Assembly: GCA_017849315.1 (NCBI GenBank)
Contig: JAFIHQ010000111.1
Span: forward strand, 1-15,001
Length of the DNA stretch: 15,001 nt
DNA from: Treponema sp.
GTDB taxonomy: Bacteria > Spirochaetota > Spirochaetia > Treponematales > Rectinemataceae
Reading direction: 5' to 3'
Shown one piece after another: positions 1 through 6,948 of this stretch (its first letter is position 1; each line of letters begins with the position of its first letter). The position numbers were made by a program, and so were the translations under genes. The notes under the pieces were generated by a model that was not told the DNA's origin, did not search any database, and saw only the letters and a list, made by a program, of their open reading frames with translations.

Positions 1-97
1 CAAGTTTGAATTCTGTTTTTTGACCTTTCTCCACATTGACATAGTTCATTACGTAGGCAAAAACTTCGTCTGAACTGCTAAATGGTGCATGCGACAT
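1..97 (-). CDS. folC: N-terminal fragment of a probable folylpolyglutamate/dihydrofolate synthase (FolC)
   Basis: An open frame on the minus strand begins with ATG at 97 and runs off the left edge after 32 codons, so only the N-terminus is seen. It starts MSHAPFSSSDEVF and continues AYVMNYVNVEKGQKTEFKL. The pattern of a short Ser-rich start, then (D)EVFxYxxxxxNxEKG and a basic/aromatic stretch, resembles the beginning of spirochaete FolC proteins, before their ATP-binding GSKGKGS loop, which would lie outside the window. FolC adds glutamate to folates in the cytoplasm. The family call is from memory of the N-terminal pattern only. No clear Shine-Dalgarno precedes the ATG; the frame stays open upstream to another ATG near 167, but homology favours 97. 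The gene is divergent from the HAD-like gene. Confidence 0.45.
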   Translation of the reverse strand, partial: MSHAPFSSSDEVFAYVMNYVNVEKGQKTEFKL

Positions 98-124
98 GCA
101 TAGAGCATGAGTATTTGCATGCGA
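86..124. repeat. Pair of 9-bp direct repeats (TGCATGCGA) 30 bp apart
   Basis: TGCATGCGA occurs at 86-94 and again at 116-124, exactly 30 bp apart start to start, about three helical turns. An ATGCAT palindrome lies between them at 96-101. They sit over and just upstream of the putative folC start codon, so they could be protein-binding sites, but part of the first copy is also folC coding sequence. Chance cannot be excluded for a repeat this short. Confidence 0.3.
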
Positions 125-197
125 TGTGGTCAAGTACCTGCACGCGGATGCCGATATTTGGCTCATGGGAGTAGCCGCTTGAGAAGTGTTCACCCTA

Positions 198-291
198 CAG
201 ATGGTCTGCAATCTCCAAGACCATCGACTCGCAAAAGGTCCCGACCAAATGGTTTGCGAGTGCCATCTGGACGTGTTGCAGGTGGCAACGC
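198..291. promoter_or_regulatory. Structured region: three consecutive inverted repeats, candidate RNA leader
   Basis: Three perfect or near-perfect stems follow one another between the divergent folC and HAD-like genes. Stem 1 is GATGGTCT 200-207 with AGACCATC 218-225 (8 bp, 10-nt loop). Stem 2 is ACTCGCAAA 227-235 with TTTGCGAGT 253-261 (9 bp). Stem 3 is GTGTTGC 273-279 with GCAACGC 285-291 (7 bp, one G-U). An alternative helix, CAGATGG 198-204 with CCATCTG 263-269, would exclude stem 1 and stack against stem 2. It could be the 5' leader of the HAD-like gene (stem 3 ends 13 bases before its proposed start) or, read on the other strand, lie in folC upstream sequence. I match it to no known riboswitch and see no tRNA. 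The rest of the gene-free stretch 98-304 shows no convincing promoter. Confidence 0.4.
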
Positions 292-304
292 AAGTGGGGA
301 CAAA

Positions 305-1162
305 GTGACACTGGATTCTTCATTGGCGCAAACATCCCGAAGGGTTCTTCTTCTTGTGGAATCCGAAGGGGCGGTTTTCGACACGCTGTCAGAACGCCAT
401 GCGAAGGCTTATGAACCAGCTTTTGTTGAACGTTTTGCCTGGGGTGTCGATCCTGTGCTTTGTGCACATTTATGGAACCATCTGGCCCTGCATTCCAGAT
501 TGCGTGGCGAGAGTCCTTTGTTAGTGCTACTCTATGCGCTTCGTCTACTCAACCGACATGCTCCTTCAGTTAGAAGATCAGCCGTAATTCGGGTACTGGA
601 GAGTTACATGGCAAGTCATGCTCCGGATCCTTTGGTCTTGGCTGCAGCAGGCGAAGGCAGCCCTGAACGACTCATTCTAAGTTGGATCGTCGACGCCGAG
701 CGCCTCGTGGATGCGCTTGAGTCTCCAAGACATTTTAAAGCTGCCGGCAGTTTTCTGCATTCAGTAAAAGACTCAACCCCCAATGCTACTGCTTTGATTC
801 ATAGTAGTCTCCAGGAAGCTGCCGCTCTCAACATGTGGGAAATGGCAGGCCTTGGGGATTGTTTCCTGCGGATTGCAGGGTCCGAGCGGGGCGACTTCCC
901 CGGATATGTACAGATGGCATTAGCAAATGGCTACGATCAGGAATCTGTTCTGGTGGTGGGAACAACGTATTCTGCCTGGCTCGCCGCCCAACGCGCAGGC
1001 ACGAGACTTTATCCGATTCTTCCGTCGCAAGAGGAGGAGAGTTGGCAATTCCTCAAAGATGTCTACTTTCCGGCTTTTTTAAGGGGTGAAGCAGCTTTTG
1101 TCGATAGAGACGAGCGAGAGTTTGTCAGAATGATTTTTGACGACCTCGATTCGGGCTTTTGA
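305..1162 (+). CDS. HAD-superfamily-like protein with degenerate catalytic motifs (likely pseudoenzyme)
   Basis: The layout follows the HAD phosphatase family. A hydrophobic strand ends in ESEGAVFDT at about residues 19-27, where active enzymes have DxDGxxxDT. A helical cap follows, then a second half with GDCFLRIAGSE and VLVVGTTYSAWLAAQRAGTRLYPI at about 181-237 (here split in two for reading). The two nucleophile-region aspartates are both glutamate, the usual DxxxD of the last motif reads TTYSA, and no clear motif III lysine is visible. HAD fold is therefore likely and phosphatase activity unlikely. I chose GTG at 305 (285 residues) because GTGGGG lies 5 bases upstream. The open frame extends back to ATG 107, but residues there are rich in R, P, S and G, overlap the inverted repeats, and look non-coding. 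It converges on rarA with a 16-bp gap. Confidence 0.65.
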   Translation: MTLDSSLAQTSRRVLLLVESEGAVFDTLSERHAKAYEPAFVERFAWGVDPVLCAHLWNHLALHSRLRGESPLLVLLYALRLLNRHAPSVRRSAVIRVLESYMASHAPDPLVLAAAGEGSPERLILSWIVDAERLVDALESPRHFKAAGSFLHSVKDSTPNATALIHSSLQEAAALNMWEMAGLGDCFLRIAGSERGDFPGYVQMALANGYDQESVLVVGTTYSAWLAAQRAGTRLYPILPSQEEESWQFLKDVYFPAFLRGEAAFVDRDEREFVRMIFDDLDSGF

Positions 1163-1163
1163 A

Positions 1164-1187
1164 AGTCCTCTCCTAAGATTAAGGACT
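1164..1187 (-). terminator. Possible weak terminator hairpin between HAD-like gene and rarA
   Basis: AGTCCT at 1164-1169 and AGGACT at 1182-1187 form a 6-bp inverted repeat with a 12-nt loop that covers the rarA stop codon. Read on the minus strand it is followed by TTTC, a very short T-run. It lies between two converging genes, where a shared terminator would be expected, but stem and T-run are both weak. Confidence 0.3.
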
Positions 1188-3572
1188 CACTCTGGCGCTC
1201 GCCAAAACAGTTATAAGGGGCCACTGCACGATACCGCAAAGCGATAGGAGAAGCTGCTTCAACCGCTCTTTCGTTTCCTGCCCGAGGCTTTGTTGCATAG
1301 CCAATCCATACTCGTACCGATCCGAGAACCAGAATTCGACTTCTTCTCTCTCGAGAGTTCGTGCATAGACGGTTTGCTTTTCTTCGATGTGGGGCGCGGA
1401 TTTGATGTCGCAGCCGGCAAGCAGAGCCTGGAACCGGCGCAAAAGCCTGTCGGCGTTCAGCTTTTGTCTTGTTCGGTCAAGCGTGGGGCCGCCTCCCCAC
1501 TCGACCTCAAAGGCTTCAAGTTGGTCACAGAGTCTTGCTTCATTGTCAGTGCCTGTAAAGTGACGGTTTTGACGGATCATTCGAGAAAGCTGACTCGATT
1601 TTTCACTTTCTATTTCAAAAAGAAAGATCTCGGTCTTTTCCTCTTTTTTGTGTAGGGCAGGACGACTTGCTGCATTGTGTATCTCTCTAAGAGCCCCTTG
1701 CAGGTACTGCCAAAAGTTCTTTCCTTGATCATAAATGGAGAAAACTTCGCATAACAGAACCTTGTCAAAGCTCGCAAAACCAAAGGCTTTTTCTAACTGG
1801 TCCACACTTTCCACTTTGGCAGGAACGGACACCTGAGGAGCTTCGGGAACCCACGTGATGGGCCGAGAGAGCTCTGGCAGATTACCAACGAGCTGCTCCA
1901 ACTGTGCTTGTGCACTTTCGTCGTCAAGATAGCAGCATACTGTACCCTCTGGTGCTTGCCTGACTGCTTCTAGCGTGTAAAAACCCCTACGTGGGTCAAA
2001 GACGAGGGCCACGTCGTCACGCTGCAGATGCACAAACTCGAAGAAAGCCGTGCGTGCAAGCTGAAGCCGCTTCGAAGCTGCACCCTCTGCTCTAGAAAGC
2101 CATTTTTGCCGGTTCTCACCTTCTTTTGACCATATGGCAGCACCGAGAGTCTTTTGTTCAGGGGGATTTTCTAAATCAGAACGCAGAAGCGAGAGCTGGG
2201 ACTCTCTCCTCGCAAGCACATCCGTCCTTCTTGTGCCTTCAAGGCCAAGATTGCCTGGAAAATAGAATGCATTGTTCCGAAGCGTTTCTGGCAAGTACTG
2301 CTGTGCTACCCAATGATCTTTATATGCATGTGGGTACTTATAGTTTTCGCCGTGCCCAAAAGCTGCCCCATCCCTGTTGGCGTCGCGCAAATGACCCGGA
2401 ACTTCTGCATACTCGGCTTCTACTGCCTTAAGTGCATCGAAGTATCCTATTGCAGAGTTGGATTTTGGGCACGTTGCCAAGTAAAGCGCAGCTTCGCTCA
2501 AATGGTACTGCCCTTCTGGCATTCCGACTCGGTCAAATGCCTGGGCGCATGCAGCAACTACCTGGATTGCATTAGGATCTGCAAGACCGATGTCTTCGCT
2601 GGCAGAAATCAGCATTCGCCTAAAAATGAAGGAAGGGTCTTCACCCGCATAGATCATTCGAGCGAGCCAGTAAAGAGCGGCATCCGGGTCAGAACCCCGC
2701 AAACTCTTTATAAAGGCGCTGATAGTGTCATAGTGATAGTCGCCATCCTTGTCATAGAGAACAGCACGGCGCTGAATGCTCTCCTCGGCAGCTTCCATGC
2801 TCACTTCTATACGCGTTCCAGGCTCCGGCGGCCACTCTGGTACCGACGTTTCCACGGCCAATTCCAAGGCATTCAGCAGGCTTCGTGCGTCTCCGTCTGC
2901 AGTCCTAATAAGGTGCTCGAGCGCTCCTTGAGCAAAAATGACTTGGTAGTTGCCGTAGCCTCGCTCTTTGTCTTGCAGCGCGTGTTGCGCTATGAGGCTC
3001 AAATCCTCCTCATCGAGCTCCCTAAGCAAGAACACTCTCGATCGGGACACGAGCGCACGATTGACTTCAAAGAAAGGGTTCTCTGTTGTGGCTCCGATCA
3101 GAATGATCATGCCATTTTCAACCCATGGCAGCAGCGCATCCTGTTGGCTCTTGTTCCACCGGTGTACTTCGTCTACAAAAAGTATGGTTTTGCAGGAATG
3201 AGCCTCGTAGTCTTGCTTCGCTTGTTCTATGGCTGTCCGCAAGTCGGACACACCAGACAAGACCGCATTGAGCGCTATAAAGCTACTCTTGGTCGTATTT
3301 GCAATAATGCGGGCAAGTGTCGTTTTACCGGTTCCGGGCGGTCCAGAAAGAATTATCGAACTGAGTTGATCTCGCTGGATAGCTCGGCGCAAGAGTTTTC
3401 CTGGGCCGACAATGTGGGTCTGACCAACAAACTCATCGAGGGTTTGTGGCCGCATTCGAAAGGCCAGCGGCTCGCTGGTTTCTTTCATATCCTGATGCCC
3501 TGCAAAAGATTCAACCTCTCTATTATCGAAAAGAGAATCTTCCCCATCCTTTTTGTTGTTCTTAGAGGGCAT
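1179..3572 (-). CDS. rarA: Replication-associated recombination protein A (RarA/MgsA) with C-terminal methyltransferase-like extension
   Basis: RarA is an AAA+ ATPase acting at stalled replication forks, related to yeast Mgs1 and human WRNIP1. The ATPase core is complete: Walker A GPPGTGKTT (77-85), Walker B FVDEVHRW (132-139), sensor 1 GATTENP (160-166), SRSR with the arginine finger (176-179), and the family-typical SEDIGLADP (325-333) and clamp-loader-like C-terminal helices to about 450. The protein is 797 residues; usual RarA is about 430-450. The extra part from about 495 has a Rossmann-like strand VALVFDPRRGFYTLEA (521-536), where a SAM-dependent methyltransferase would have a glycine-rich motif I, followed by a helix and a later strand FDKVLLCEVFS. 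I infer a fused methyltransferase-like domain, probably without normal SAM binding. Start is ATG 3572, supported by the SLFD-type N-terminus; GGCGGA lies about 9 bases upstream, inside the preceding gene, whose stop is only 6 bp away. It looks translationally coupled to the lipoprotein gene. Confidence 0.93.
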   Translation of the reverse strand: MPSKNNKKDGEDSLFDNREVESFAGHQDMKETSEPLAFRMRPQTLDEFVGQTHIVGPGKLLRRAIQRDQLSSIILSGPPGTGKTTLARIIANTTKSSFIALNAVLSGVSDLRTAIEQAKQDYEAHSCKTILFVDEVHRWNKSQQDALLPWVENGMIILIGATTENPFFEVNRALVSRSRVFLLRELDEEDLSLIAQHALQDKERGYGNYQVIFAQGALEHLIRTADGDARSLLNALELAVETSVPEWPPEPGTRIEVSMEAAEESIQRRAVLYDKDGDYHYDTISAFIKSLRGSDPDAALYWLARMIYAGEDPSFIFRRMLISASEDIGLADPNAIQVVAACAQAFDRVGMPEGQYHLSEAALYLATCPKSNSAIGYFDALKAVEAEYAEVPGHLRDANRDGAAFGHGENYKYPHAYKDHWVAQQYLPETLRNNAFYFPGNLGLEGTRRTDVLARRESQLSLLRSDLENPPEQKTLGAAIWSKEGENRQKWLSRAEGAASKRLQLARTAFFEFVHLQRDDVALVFDPRRGFYTLEAVRQAPEGTVCCYLDDESAQAQLEQLVGNLPELSRPITWVPEAPQVSVPAKVESVDQLEKAFGFASFDKVLLCEVFSIYDQGKNFWQYLQGALREIHNAASRPALHKKEEKTEIFLFEIESEKSSQLSRMIRQNRHFTGTDNEARLCDQLEAFEVEWGGGPTLDRTRQKLNADRLLRRFQALLAGCDIKSAPHIEEKQTVYARTLEREEVEFWFSDRYEYGLAMQQSLGQETKERLKQLLLSLCGIVQWPLITVLASARVSP

Positions 3573-3578
3573 TCTGAA

Positions 3579-4811
3579 CTATTCCGCCGACCACCCGGAC
3601 CACTTGCCCTCCGCACTGCTGTAGGTCGAAGAATAGAGCGAATAAGAACTGGAGTCGTTGGATGATAGTCCTACAAAAAGCACAGTCTTATCTTGCGACA
3701 CATAGAAGACGTTGACCGGTTTCCCTCTTACCGTGGAGTTATACGTACTCGAGCCGCCGGCCACAATGCCGTTTGCACCTGCGACAGCCTGTATTGTGGT
3801 GCTACTGTCCTCGTATGGATACTCATAGTAGCCGTAGCTTGTGGTGCTGGAAGTATTCGCTATAAGGAGGCGGGGAAGCTTTTTATCAGAAGGCCCTTTG
3901 GTGATTTCAATGATTTTGCCAAGGCGAATGGAAGAGCTATGTGACCCAGACTCGGAGATTGACCTGGAAGTCCATGCGTTCGATACGTAGGTAAAAAGAT
4001 AGTCATCATAGGTAGTTACATGGATTCTGTTACTCGAGTCGACAAAAAGTCCACATAAGAGCCTGTCGGCGTTTGCCTGCGGCGTTCCGCTTGTGGTGTC
4101 TGGGGCCATGGCAATAACACCAGTACTATCGTCTCCAACAAAGACTTTTTCCTTGTTCATCGCCCAATAATTCGATCCGTCGTATGCAAGATCGGTAATG
4201 CAGTAAGGAAGACCAGCCATGGCCGATCCTGCCAGCTTAAATGACGTACCATCGTAGTAATACAGGGCGTAGAGGTCATCTCCTGCTGGGTTAATGCTGT
4301 GCGCGCTGACAAAGAGGTGATCGCCAGCGAAAAACAGAGTATCTACGTAGCTATTTGAGAAAGTGTCGTCGGAACCAGTGATAAGGTTAGTCCAATTCGC
4401 TCCCGCATCAATAGTCGAATAGATTCCGTTCAGAATTCCGGAATCCTTGGCCGAGGACGCGACATAGAGTGTGCCTGCTCCGTCCGAAACCATTCCTGAG
4501 CAGAAATAGTCGCTCTCCCCGTTTACCTTCAGAAGTTTCCACGTTTTCAAAACCGTACCATCAGTCGAACTGCTGCCGTCGGTATGCTTTGGTCTATAGA
4601 ATATCTTGGACATTGCTGCATAGTAGTTCGTGTCATCTTCGGCAAGGGCTTTGACGCTCCCCTTCACAAAAGTATCTGTTCCTTCTTGCGGTTTCTCGGT
4701 CTGAATCTCATGAAAAACACCGAAGGAGTTGTTGCAACTCAAAGAAAGGGTAGCGCTAAGTACTATAAGAATTCCCAGCGTTATAAGACTGGGGAACTTG
4801 TTTTTTCTCAT
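3579..4811 (-). CDS. Predicted lipoprotein with Asp-box / beta-propeller-like repeats, function unknown
   Basis: The 410-residue product starts with a basic stretch and a hydrophobic segment ending LSLSC with Cys at 26, a relaxed lipobox of the kind spirochaetes accept. The mature part is rich in Ser, Thr, Tyr and Gly and appears to be all-beta. A TIDAGANW motif at about 133-140 fits the Asp-box (S/T-x-D-x-G-x-x-W) of sialidase-like propellers, and several GxxLYVAS and DLAYDGSNYW-type strands suggest further blades. No catalytic residues are recognised, so an enzymatic role is not claimed; export and lipid anchoring in the envelope are inferred. The start is ATG 4811 with TAGGAG 6 bases upstream; an in-frame TTG at 4817 is too close to that site. 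It lies 16 bp after the outer-membrane protein gene and 6 bp before rarA, in one apparent transcription unit. Confidence 0.75.
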   Translation of the reverse strand: MRKNKFPSLITLGILIVLSATLSLSCNNSFGVFHEIQTEKPQEGTDTFVKGSVKALAEDDTNYYAAMSKIFYRPKHTDGSSSTDGTVLKTWKLLKVNGESDYFCSGMVSDGAGTLYVASSAKDSGILNGIYSTIDAGANWTNLITGSDDTFSNSYVDTLFFAGDHLFVSAHSINPAGDDLYALYYYDGTSFKLAGSAMAGLPYCITDLAYDGSNYWAMNKEKVFVGDDSTGVIAMAPDTTSGTPQANADRLLCGLFVDSSNRIHVTTYDDYLFTYVSNAWTSRSISESGSHSSSIRLGKIIEITKGPSDKKLPRLLIANTSSTTSYGYYEYPYEDSSTTIQAVAGANGIVAGGSSTYNSTVRGKPVNVFYVSQDKTVLFVGLSSNDSSSYSLYSSTYSSAEGKWSGWSAE

Positions 4812-4827
4812 ATTCAACTCCTAAGCC

Positions 4828-5433
4828 CTAAAAATGATAGACAGCCGACACGGAAACGTCAAAAAAACCGCCATAACGCGTCAAGTTTGAGTACTCGCCG
4901 ATATGTATTTCTGGTATGAGCCACATGCTGACCAATCCACCCAGCGACCACGACTTGTCCAGCTTGTAGTAGGCTCCCCCTCCGATTTTGGCAAATGGTG
5001 TCAGCATTCCGTCGCCCGAAAGGCGCATCACCGTCATGCCAAGGTCCAAGCCTGCGGTATACTCGATTGGCGAGCCACCCCACCAATACGCAGCATGAGC
5101 TGATATCGGAGCTACAAAGAGGCTCTGGCCGGCCAAGGTCGTCGCAAAAGACCCAAATAACGACCCTCCTAAAGACAGGTGGTTAAGAACAAAGTACTGA
5201 TATTGCAGACCAAATGCCGCACCAATACCCAAGGTATTATTTTGAGTCGCTTCCGCATCGGCAGGCAGTATAAAAAGAGGAACATTGACGCCCACCGCAA
5301 GTACAATGGCTTGGCTGTCCTTTTGTTGGCTTTCTGGGATGGCTTTTGCTGCGCCTGTCTCAGCTGTTTGAGCACACAATGGCAAAGCGCACAACATCAG
5401 TGCACACACAGTAACAAACAACTTTCGTTTCAT
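4828..5433 (-). CDS. Small outer-membrane beta-barrel protein (predicted)
   Basis: The 201-residue product begins MKRKLFVTVCALMLCALPL and has a signal peptide probably cut after LCA (21) by signal peptidase I; a lipoprotein reading with Cys20 is a weaker alternative. The mature ~180 residues alternate polar and hydrophobic positions with many Gly, Tyr and Trp, for example LSLGGSLFGSFATTL, EYTAGLDLGMTVM and LTRYGGFFDVSVSAVYHF. It ends in Phe, the aromatic C-terminal residue typical of barrels inserted by BamA. Length suits an eight-stranded barrel such as OmpW/OmpX-type proteins, but no specific family is recognised. GGAGGAACG precedes ATG 5433, a strong ribosome-binding site. It is the first gene after the promoter at 5450-5479 and leads the lipoprotein-rarA unit. 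Confidence 0.75.
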   Translation of the reverse strand: MKRKLFVTVCALMLCALPLCAQTAETGAAKAIPESQQKDSQAIVLAVGVNVPLFILPADAEATQNNTLGIGAAFGLQYQYFVLNHLSLGGSLFGSFATTLAGQSLFVAPISAHAAYWWGGSPIEYTAGLDLGMTVMRLSGDGMLTPFAKIGGGAYYKLDKSWSLGGLVSMWLIPEIHIGEYSNLTRYGGFFDVSVSAVYHF

Positions 5434-5449
5434 CGTTCCTCCGACGTTT

Positions 5450-5479
5450 ATCTTACCCGGTTTTTGCTCTGACTCTCAA
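5450..5479 (-). promoter_or_regulatory. Sigma-70-type promoter for the outer-membrane protein/lipoprotein/rarA unit
   Basis: On the minus strand, TTGAGA (5474-5479, five of six matches to TTGACA) is separated by 18 bp from TAAGAT (5450-5455, four of six to TATAAT). It fills the 50-bp gap between the stop of the upstream gene at 5484 and the ATG at 5433, placing a transcript start near 5443, just before the GGAGG ribosome-binding site. Confidence 0.5.
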
Positions 5480-5483
5480 TCTA

Positions 5484-6077
5484 TCAATCGTTCTTATGCA
5501 CTTTTCTGGGTGCCCTTGCACATTCGGTCCAGTGAATCGACACTGCGGCAGAATCTTGGCGCGTTTCTATCGCATAGAGCACAATGGCAAAATGATAGAA
5601 AGAAAACGCCATGGGCACCGGGGGAGTAACAGCTTTTCCAACAAAAAAACCGCCCAGCCAAGCACTAGGATAGTCTAGAGAGCTCACTCTGGACAGCCCC
5701 CACGATTCAGCCGAAATCTTGGCGACTTCAAAAGCCCTATCTGAAATCTGCGGTTCAGGTACAAGAAGCTGGTAGCCCGCACGGGCCTCCAGACGTGCAA
5801 ACAAAAGTTTTTCCGGAATGGCATCAAAAAGTGTAGCACATTGTGAGACAAATGCTTGGCGTTTCGGTACTTTGAAGTCGCCTTCTTTGTTCTCAAAAAA
5901 GCCTAACAATACTGCAGCCGGCATTCCAAGCAGGTCCGGCGTATCTCCTAACCCAAATGCTTCAGTTCGCATATCGTAGACGATTTTTGTAATGTTCTTC
6001 TCTGGAACAAACCCAAGAACAAAAAGGTCCTTCTTCTCTTCATACACAGTAGTATAACCCACAAAGCCATGATACAA
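5484..6077 (-). CDS. Hypothetical protein of 197 residues, family not recognised
   Basis: I do not recognise this protein. It has no signal peptide or clear membrane helix; it looks like a soluble mixed alpha/beta protein. Visible segments include FVLGFVPEKNITKIVYDM (20-38), FGLGDTPDLLGMPAAVLLGF (41-60), PEKLLFARLEARAGYQLL (88-105) and YPSAWLGGFFVGKAV (136-150). The start is uncertain: an in-frame stop lies just upstream of TTG 6077, and GTG codons follow at 6062 and 6047, none with a good ribosome-binding site. It is divergent from the nucleotidyltransferase-like gene with only about 31 bp between starts, and its stop is 50 bp before the outer-membrane protein gene, which has its own promoter. 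The length of the open frame and the absence of a better frame here support it as real. Confidence 0.6.
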   Translation of the reverse strand: MYHGFVGYTTVYEEKKDLFVLGFVPEKNITKIVYDMRTEAFGLGDTPDLLGMPAAVLLGFFENKEGDFKVPKRQAFVSQCATLFDAIPEKLLFARLEARAGYQLLVPEPQISDRAFEVAKISAESWGLSRVSSLDYPSAWLGGFFVGKAVTPPVPMAFSFYHFAIVLYAIETRQDSAAVSIHWTECARAPRKVHKND

Positions 6078-6108
6078 TTTTTACAGAAGCAAGGTAAAGG
6101 TGAAGAGC

Positions 6109-6900
6109 ATGAGAAGTAAGGTAGACACGCTGATAGAATCCCTCCAAACGACAATTTCGAGCTGGAATGGCGTGGAGTGTATGACGGTTGATCCGCGCTC
6201 CGAGGCTTTTGCTTACGATCCCTACTTTGCACTTGTTATCGATGTGTATTATCAAGGGGATTTTCCTGGACCAGACGCCAGGCGCAGTGCTTTTGGCGAC
6301 CCTGGTGATTTTGAGACAGCAGCTAATCTCAGCAAAGACAGGTTTTTCTTGGACGAGGTGCCTATAAGGATCGAATACAAGAACCTCAAGGTCATTGACG
6401 CACTAGTGAGCCATCCTCTTGAAAATCTGGCAGTGTTGAAAAATGCAGGAACCTATCCTTTTTTTAGGATTCTACACCACCGAGTTTTGTTTGACAAATC
6501 GGGATGGATTGTAGCCGCCCGTCAGAAACTCGAAGACTTTCCGCAAGCTGCCTGGCTTGGGCTTTTCGACAACTTTAGCTCCAAAATGGAGCACTATCTT
6601 TCCGACCTCGGTGCTGCTTGCGTCAGCGAAGATGGCTACTTCCTTCTCATATCTCAGAGCGGCTTCATGCGGTACGCCGCTGCGAGCGTGTTTATGGCAA
6701 ACAAGCGTTTTGAGCCTTCTCATAGAGAGATAGCATCTCAGCTCACTAAGTTGGCATATGTCCCGGGAGATTTCTTGGGCTGTTGGCGTTTACTCCTTGA
6801 AAAAAACCATGCCTTGGCAGGGACAAAGCGGTTTGACATTGCAAGGACGGCCGCCAAAACCGTATTGAGTATGAGAGAAAAGCTCTGCCTGGAAGTCTGA
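6109..6900 (+). CDS. Nucleotidyltransferase-fold-like protein (DUF4037-type architecture, inferred)
   Basis: The 263-residue product resembles the layout of Pol-beta-superfamily nucleotidyltransferase proteins with a helical C-terminal half. An acidic strand DPYFALVIDVYY (37-48) could carry metal-binding aspartates. VPIRIEYK (84-91) looks like the following strand. RILHHRVLFDKSGWI (120-134) recalls the 'VLYDRDG' segment of such proteins, and a late segment around ASVFMANKRFEP (192-203) is the usual helical 'FALNR' region. The signature GS motif before the acidic residues is not visible, so activity is doubtful. Start is ATG 6109 with AAGGTG 6 bases upstream; a GTG at 6100 is a weaker option. 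A TACAAT at 6073-6078 may be the -10, but no good -35 goes with it. The metallopeptidase-like lipoprotein gene follows after 48 bp and may be co-transcribed. Confidence 0.65.
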   Translation: MRSKVDTLIESLQTTISSWNGVECMTVDPRSEAFAYDPYFALVIDVYYQGDFPGPDARRSAFGDPGDFETAANLSKDRFFLDEVPIRIEYKNLKVIDALVSHPLENLAVLKNAGTYPFFRILHHRVLFDKSGWIVAARQKLEDFPQAAWLGLFDNFSSKMEHYLSDLGAACVSEDGYFLLISQSGFMRYAAASVFMANKRFEPSHREIASQLTKLAYVPGDFLGCWRLLLEKNHALAGTKRFDIARTAAKTVLSMREKLCLEV

Positions 6901-6948
6901 CTACTCAAGCTTGTTAGATAATTCATGATACCAGAGGGACAATGCCTC

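Noticed and set aside
105..133. Minus-strand TTGACC as a folC promoter
   Set aside because: The hexamer at the proper distance, TCATGC, matches the -10 consensus poorly and the start codon would be too close.
107..304. N-terminal extension of the HAD-like protein to ATG 107
   Set aside because: The residues are Arg/Pro/Ser/Gly-rich with no HAD similarity, the ATG has no ribosome-binding site, and the stretch contains the inverted repeats.
2313..3665. 450-codon open frame on the plus strand opposite rarA
   Set aside because: It lies wholly opposite the well-supported rarA ATPase and the end of the lipoprotein gene, its translation is rich in Cys, Arg and Ser without domain sense, and no ribosome-binding site was seen.
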